DNA from: Prevotellaceae bacterium
GTDB taxonomy: Bacteria > Bacteroidota > Bacteroidia > Bacteroidales > UBA932
Length of the DNA stretch: 7,949 nucleotides
NCBI GenBank assembly: GCA_031275145.1
Contig: JAISPE010000275.1
Location: 1-7,949 of the forward strand
Direction: 5' to 3'
Below, one piece after another: positions 4,781-7,949 of the stretch; positions within the stretch are counted from its first letter, which is position 1, and every line of letters starts with the position of its first letter. A program made the position numbers and the translations under genes. The notes beneath the pieces were generated by a model. That model was not told the DNA's origin. It searched no databases and worked only from the letters and a program-made list of their open reading frames with translations.

Positions 4781-5647
4781 ATGAATACAATACGTTTTTT
4801 GCTTATAAACTTAACGGTTATGCAGGCTGTGATTTGTGCCGGACAGCCGGAACTGAAACTGAATGCGATGACATTCAATATCAGGCTGGATACCGATGTG
4901 GATAAATTTAATGCATGGCCTAACCGCAAGGAATTTGCCGCTGCCTGCATCGCTTTTTATGAAACGGATATTGTCGGTTTGCAGGAAGTCCTGCATCATC
5001 AGCTGGAGGATTTAAAAAGCTGTTTACCCGAATACGGGGCTTTGGGTGCGGGACGTTCCGACGGAAAAACGAAAGGAGAATACAGCGCAATAATGTATAA
5101 AAAAGACCGTTTTGAGGTATTGGCGTCCGAAACTTTCTGGCTGTCGGAAGATCCGGATGCCGTTGGCGTAAAAGGCTGGGACGCTGCATGCGAACGGATC
5201 GTTACATGGGGACATTTCAAAGATAGACAGACAGGAAAGGATTTTTATTTTGTAAACACCCATTTCGACCATGTGGGGCAAACGGCGCGCCGGGAAAGCA
5301 GTAAACTGTTGCTGTCGAAATTGAAAGAAATTGCCGGAGACAGACCGGTTATCGTTACGGGAGATTTCAACTCCGTTGAGACAAACGAAGCAGTCCAGAT
5401 TTTGACGGATAAGTCCAAGCCCTATCATCTGTTGAATACCTGCCATTTATCGCCTTTAAAATACGGTCCCGAATGGACATTCCACGATTTCGGCAGAATG
5501 CCTCGGGAAAAACGTATGGTTATAGATTATATTTTTATACATGGAAACATAAAAACCGGACGGCACGGAACTGTTTATGACGTAAAGGATAACGGCCTGT
5601 TCCTTTCGGATCATAATCCCGTACTGTGTACGCTTACTGTCGAATAA
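4781..5647 (+). CDS. Secreted endonuclease/exonuclease/phosphatase (EEP) family protein
   Basis: A 288-residue protein with an N-terminal hydrophobic segment (MNTIRFLLINLTVMQAVICA, 1-20) that looks like a Sec signal peptide; the Cys at 19 is not in a good lipobox. The EEP (DNase I-like) fold follows with all its motifs: TFNIR at 31-35 (Asn), QE at 68-69 (metal Glu), NTHFDH at 159-164 (His), TGDFN at 193-197 (Asp/Asn), IDYIF at 248-252 and SDHNP at 276-280 (Asp-His). The family cleaves phosphodiester or phosphomonoester bonds in nucleic acids, sphingomyelin, inositol phosphates or other sugar phosphates; the substrate cannot be told. The catalytic set is complete. It is the first gene of a rightward operon; the exonuclease gene starts 11 nt after its stop. 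Confidence 0.9.
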   Translation: MNTIRFLLINLTVMQAVICAGQPELKLNAMTFNIRLDTDVDKFNAWPNRKEFAAACIAFYETDIVGLQEVLHHQLEDLKSCLPEYGALGAGRSDGKTKGEYSAIMYKKDRFEVLASETFWLSEDPDAVGVKGWDAACERIVTWGHFKDRQTGKDFYFVNTHFDHVGQTARRESSKLLLSKLKEIAGDRPVIVTGDFNSVETNEAVQILTDKSKPYHLLNTCHLSPLKYGPEWTFHDFGRMPREKRMVIDYIFIHGNIKTGRHGTVYDVKDNGLFLSDHNPVLCTLTVE

Positions 5648-5658
5648 AGATATTATTG

Positions 5659-6420
5659 ATGAAATTGAATTTAGAAAATCCCGTTATTGTTTTTGACCTC
5701 GAAACGACCGGTTTGAATCTGGTTACCGACCGTATTGTTGAAATATCAGTGATTAAAGTTCATATCAACGGTGATGAAGAATATAAAACGCGGATGATAA
5801 ATCCCTGTATGCCAATCCCTCCGGAATCATCCGCAATTCACGGCATAAGAGATGAGGATGTGAAGGACTGTCCGACATTCAGGGCAATTGCAAAAAGTCT
5901 GGCCGCTTTTATCGACGGGTGTGATCTGGTCGGTTACAATCTGTTTAAATTCGACGTGCCGCTTCTGGTCGAGGAATTTCTCAGAGCCGGAGTGAATATG
6001 GATTTCCGTAAAAACAGAATCATTGACGTCCAGAATATTTTCCATAAAATGGAACAGCGTACCCTTATCGCCGCCTACAAATTCTACTGCAATAAAACTC
6101 TGGAAGAAGCTCATCATGCGGAAGCCGATACAAAAGCGACTTACGAAATCCTGCAATCCCAGCTGGACCGGTATCCCGAACTGCAAAACGATGTGAGATT
6201 CTTATCCGACTTCTCTATCAGTACTCACAACATCGACTATGCCGGCAGGTTTGTCAAAGACAAAAATAATGAGCCGGTTTTTAATTTCGGCAAATACAAG
6301 GGGCGGCAGGTGAAAGATATACTCAGAACCGAACCGTCATACTATTCATGGATAATGAACGGCGAATTTACGCTGGACACTAAAAAAGTTCTGACCGAAA
6401 TCCGTTCGGGCATGCTGTAA
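5659..6420 (+). CDS. DEDDh 3'-5' exonuclease with ExoX-like C-terminal module
   Basis: A 253-residue protein of the DnaQ/RNase T superfamily, related to the epsilon subunit of DNA polymerase III. The exonuclease domain (about 8-170) has VFDLETTGL at 11-19 (Asp13, Glu15), HGI at 61-63, VGYNLFKFDVPLL at 91-103 (Asp99) and AHHAEADTKAT at 151-161 (His152, Asp157), the full DEDDh set. A separate C-terminal module at about 206-246, VFNFGKYKGRQVKDIL...YYSWIMNGEF, resembles the C-terminal domain of exodeoxyribonuclease X-like proteins, so it is probably a stand-alone repair or clean-up nuclease rather than the replicative proofreader. The start is ATG at 5659; a GTG 33 nt upstream lies inside the preceding gene. 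mqnB begins 11 nt after the stop. Confidence 0.88.
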   Translation: MKLNLENPVIVFDLETTGLNLVTDRIVEISVIKVHINGDEEYKTRMINPCMPIPPESSAIHGIRDEDVKDCPTFRAIAKSLAAFIDGCDLVGYNLFKFDVPLLVEEFLRAGVNMDFRKNRIIDVQNIFHKMEQRTLIAAYKFYCNKTLEEAHHAEADTKATYEILQSQLDRYPELQNDVRFLSDFSISTHNIDYAGRFVKDKNNEPVFNFGKYKGRQVKDILRTEPSYYSWIMNGEFTLDTKKVLTEIRSGML

Positions 6421-6431
6421 AACCGTCTGAA

Positions 6432-7058
6432 ATGAAAATACTTGTAACCGCGGCGACATCCGGAGAATTGCAGTTTATCAACAGTAGAAACGGTGTAACT
6501 GTTGCAAATACGGGTACAGGCATTGTGTCCACCGTGTATAATCTCACCAAACTCCTCCTTAAGAACAGATATGACCTGGTGCTGAATACGGGTATTGCAG
6601 GCAGTTTCTCTGAAAAACTTGCTGTAGGCGATGTGGTGACCGTATATTCGGAAACTTTCGGCGATTTCGGAGTTTACGTTAAAGAAGGCTTTTTCACCTG
6701 TTTTGAGGCAGATATACTCCAGGCCGATGCGTTTCCTTTCACAAACGGTATGCTGATTTCGAAAGATGCGGAAAGAATCGCCCGGAATTTATCGACTCCC
6801 ACTGTCAAAGGCCTGACGAATAACACTGTTTCGGGCGAAATAAATCTGATCAAAAGAATGAAAGATAAATTTTCACCGGATATAGAAACCATGGAAGGCG
6901 CTGCCTTTTTTTACGTCTGTATTAAAGAAAATGTTCCTTTTGCCGAAATCCGTTCGATATCCAATATCGTAGAGCCCAGAGATAAAAGCAAATGGAATAT
7001 CCCTCTGGCTATAAAAAACCTGTCGGATAAAATCAATTCATTCCTGGAAATTATATGA
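6432..7058 (+). CDS. mqnB: Futalosine hydrolase MqnB
   Basis: MqnB cleaves futalosine to hypoxanthine and dehypoxanthinyl futalosine in the futalosine route to menaquinone. The 208 residues fit the nucleoside phosphorylase/MTA-SAH nucleosidase fold: NTGTGI at 26-31, NTGIAGSF at 52-59, VGDVV at 65-69, ETMEGAAFFYVC at 152-163 with the substrate-binding Met-Glu, and IRSISNIVEPRDKSKWNI at 173-190. This last stretch, with its SN-x-(V)EPR and Trp, separates MqnB from MTA/SAH nucleosidase, which has SD at that place. ATG at 6432 is 11 nt after the exonuclease stop, and the stop overlaps the acyl-CoA reductase start (ATGA). No other mqn gene is in the window. Confidence 0.9.
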   Translation: MKILVTAATSGELQFINSRNGVTVANTGTGIVSTVYNLTKLLLKNRYDLVLNTGIAGSFSEKLAVGDVVTVYSETFGDFGVYVKEGFFTCFEADILQADAFPFTNGMLISKDAERIARNLSTPTVKGLTNNTVSGEINLIKRMKDKFSPDIETMEGAAFFYVCIKENVPFAEIRSISNIVEPRDKSKWNIPLAIKNLSDKINSFLEII

Positions 7059-7949
7059 CTGATAAAAAATATATTATCGATGCTCTTGTCTGTCTGGGTA
7101 AAACAGTTACGGATTTTATCGGGGGAAAAGACCGCAATCCGGCAATCGCGAAGGCCATAGAATCGTCCTGTATCGATAATTACTGGTTTACGGAAGAAAA
7201 CATTCTGAGAGCTTTGGATGCGCTTGCAACTGAAATGCTGGACGCCGGCAAGCTGAATGAATGGATAAACCGCTATCCTCCCGACAACCGTAATCCGCAA
7301 AGAACAGGCTTGATAATGGCGGGAAATATTCCGTTAGTGAATTTTCACGATTTCCTGAGTATCCTGTTATCGGGCAATATTGCAGTAATAAAACCCTCGT
7401 CGAAAGACAGATACCTGATAAAAACCCTTTGCGGGATATTGTCTGACAGGTTTCCGTCCCTGTCGGAACGCATTGTCTTTACAGACGCTAAACCGCAGGA
7501 CATACGCGCTGTTATAGCGACGGGAAGTAATAATTCCGCCCGCTATTTCCGTGCGGAATACAGAAATATACCGTTGCTGGAACGGAAAAACAGATATTCT
7601 CTGGCGGTACTCGACGGAAACGAATCGTCCCGGGAACTTGAAGACCTGGGCGACGATATTTTCAGCTATTTCGGTCTGGGATGCAGAAATGTCTCAAACA
7701 TGTTTGTCCCGAAAAATTACGACTGGACAGTGTTTTTCAATTCGATGAAAAAATACTCGCATGTATTGAATCATCCCGGATATAATGACTGTTTTCGCTA
7801 TCAGAAAGCTTTATCCGAACTTTCCGGCGAAAAGTATCTGACTGACGGTTTTGTTATAATACGTGAAAATAACCTTACATTTTCATCCATTGCCGCAATT
7901 AATTATAAGGTATATGAGAATACGGAACAGGTAAAAACTTTTCTTTCCG
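7055..7949 (+). CDS. LuxC-type acyl-CoA reductase (3' truncated by window)
   Basis: An open frame runs from the ATG at 7055 to the window end, about 298 codons with no stop, so the last part of the protein is missing. It belongs to the acyl-CoA reductase (LuxC) family, a branch of the aldehyde dehydrogenase superfamily that reduces activated fatty acids to aldehydes with NADPH. Visible signatures are GLIMAGNIPLVNFHDFL at 85-101, VIATGSNNSARYFRAEYRN at 153-171, LLERKNRYSLAVLDGNE at 174-190 and YFGLGCRNVSNMFVP at 205-219; Cys210 is the likely catalytic acyl-binding cysteine. The start overlaps the mqnB stop by four bases (ATGA), so the two are probably translationally coupled. No LuxD or LuxE partner and no luciferase are seen; the physiological substrate in non-luminous Bacteroidota is not known to me. 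Confidence 0.88.
   Translation, partial: MTDKKYIIDALVCLGKTVTDFIGGKDRNPAIAKAIESSCIDNYWFTEENILRALDALATEMLDAGKLNEWINRYPPDNRNPQRTGLIMAGNIPLVNFHDFLSILLSGNIAVIKPSSKDRYLIKTLCGILSDRFPSLSERIVFTDAKPQDIRAVIATGSNNSARYFRAEYRNIPLLERKNRYSLAVLDGNESSRELEDLGDDIFSYFGLGCRNVSNMFVPKNYDWTVFFNSMKKYSHVLNHPGYNDCFRYQKALSELSGEKYLTDGFVIIRENNLTFSSIAAINYKVYENTEQVKTFLS

Noticed and set aside
5626..5658. Upstream GTG start for the exonuclease
   Set aside because: It would overlap the end of the EEP gene and add residues absent from the family; ATG at 5659 puts the catalytic DLET at the usual distance from the N-terminus.

Overview
The window looks like chromosomal DNA of a Bacteroidota bacterium, probably of the order Bacteroidales. 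Three intergenic regions carry the -7 element TAnnTTTG typical of this phylum, and upstream of rplU it is preceded by TTTG at exactly 19 nt. Most starts lack a Shine-Dalgarno sequence. The proteins (short-form bL27 starting MAHKKG, RsmA, a Bacteroidota-style LuxC/acyl-CoA reductase, MqnB) fit the same group. No species can be named from sequence alone.

Left part (1-1465), accessory in character: the last codons of an unidentified gene end at 113. About 590 bp without a convincing gene follow, holding an orphan promoter-like site (293-323) and several inverted repeats. Next is a stand-alone NADAR-domain gene (705-1268) with about 33% G+C by hand count, against roughly 43-52% in sampled stretches of the other genes. 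It is followed by a candidate terminator and an array of four 23-bp tandem repeats (1354-1445).

Minus-strand operon (3689 down to 1466): rsmA (16S rRNA dimethyltransferase), a TraB/GumN-family protein overlapping it by ATGA, and a class I O-methyltransferase 14 nt further on. Transcription probably starts in the 3690-3854 intergenic region, which also carries the divergent promoter for rplU-rpmA (ribosomal proteins bL21 and bL27). That pair ends at a strong intrinsic terminator (4501-4536).

Gap 4446-4780: after the terminator there is a cluster of direct and inverted repeats, including a 114-bp segment bounded by inverted repeats (4611-4724). It shares a 13-mer and a flanking motif with the region before the NADAR gene. 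A TAnnTTTG promoter-like site then precedes the next operon.

Right operon (4781 to the window end): a secreted endonuclease/exonuclease/phosphatase-family protein, a DEDDh exonuclease with an ExoX-like C-terminal module, futalosine hydrolase MqnB (futalosine route to menaquinone), and a LuxC-type acyl-CoA reductase that overlaps mqnB by ATGA and is cut by the window end. The tight spacing (11 nt, 11 nt, 4-nt overlap) suggests one transcript, though the four functions do not form an obvious single pathway.

The most unusual material is the low-G+C orphan NADAR gene and the tandem-repeat array beside it. NADAR enzymes are linked to ADP-ribose chemistry and to reversal of guanine ADP-ribosylation. 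No toxin partner is visible here, so a complete new system cannot be claimed from this window.
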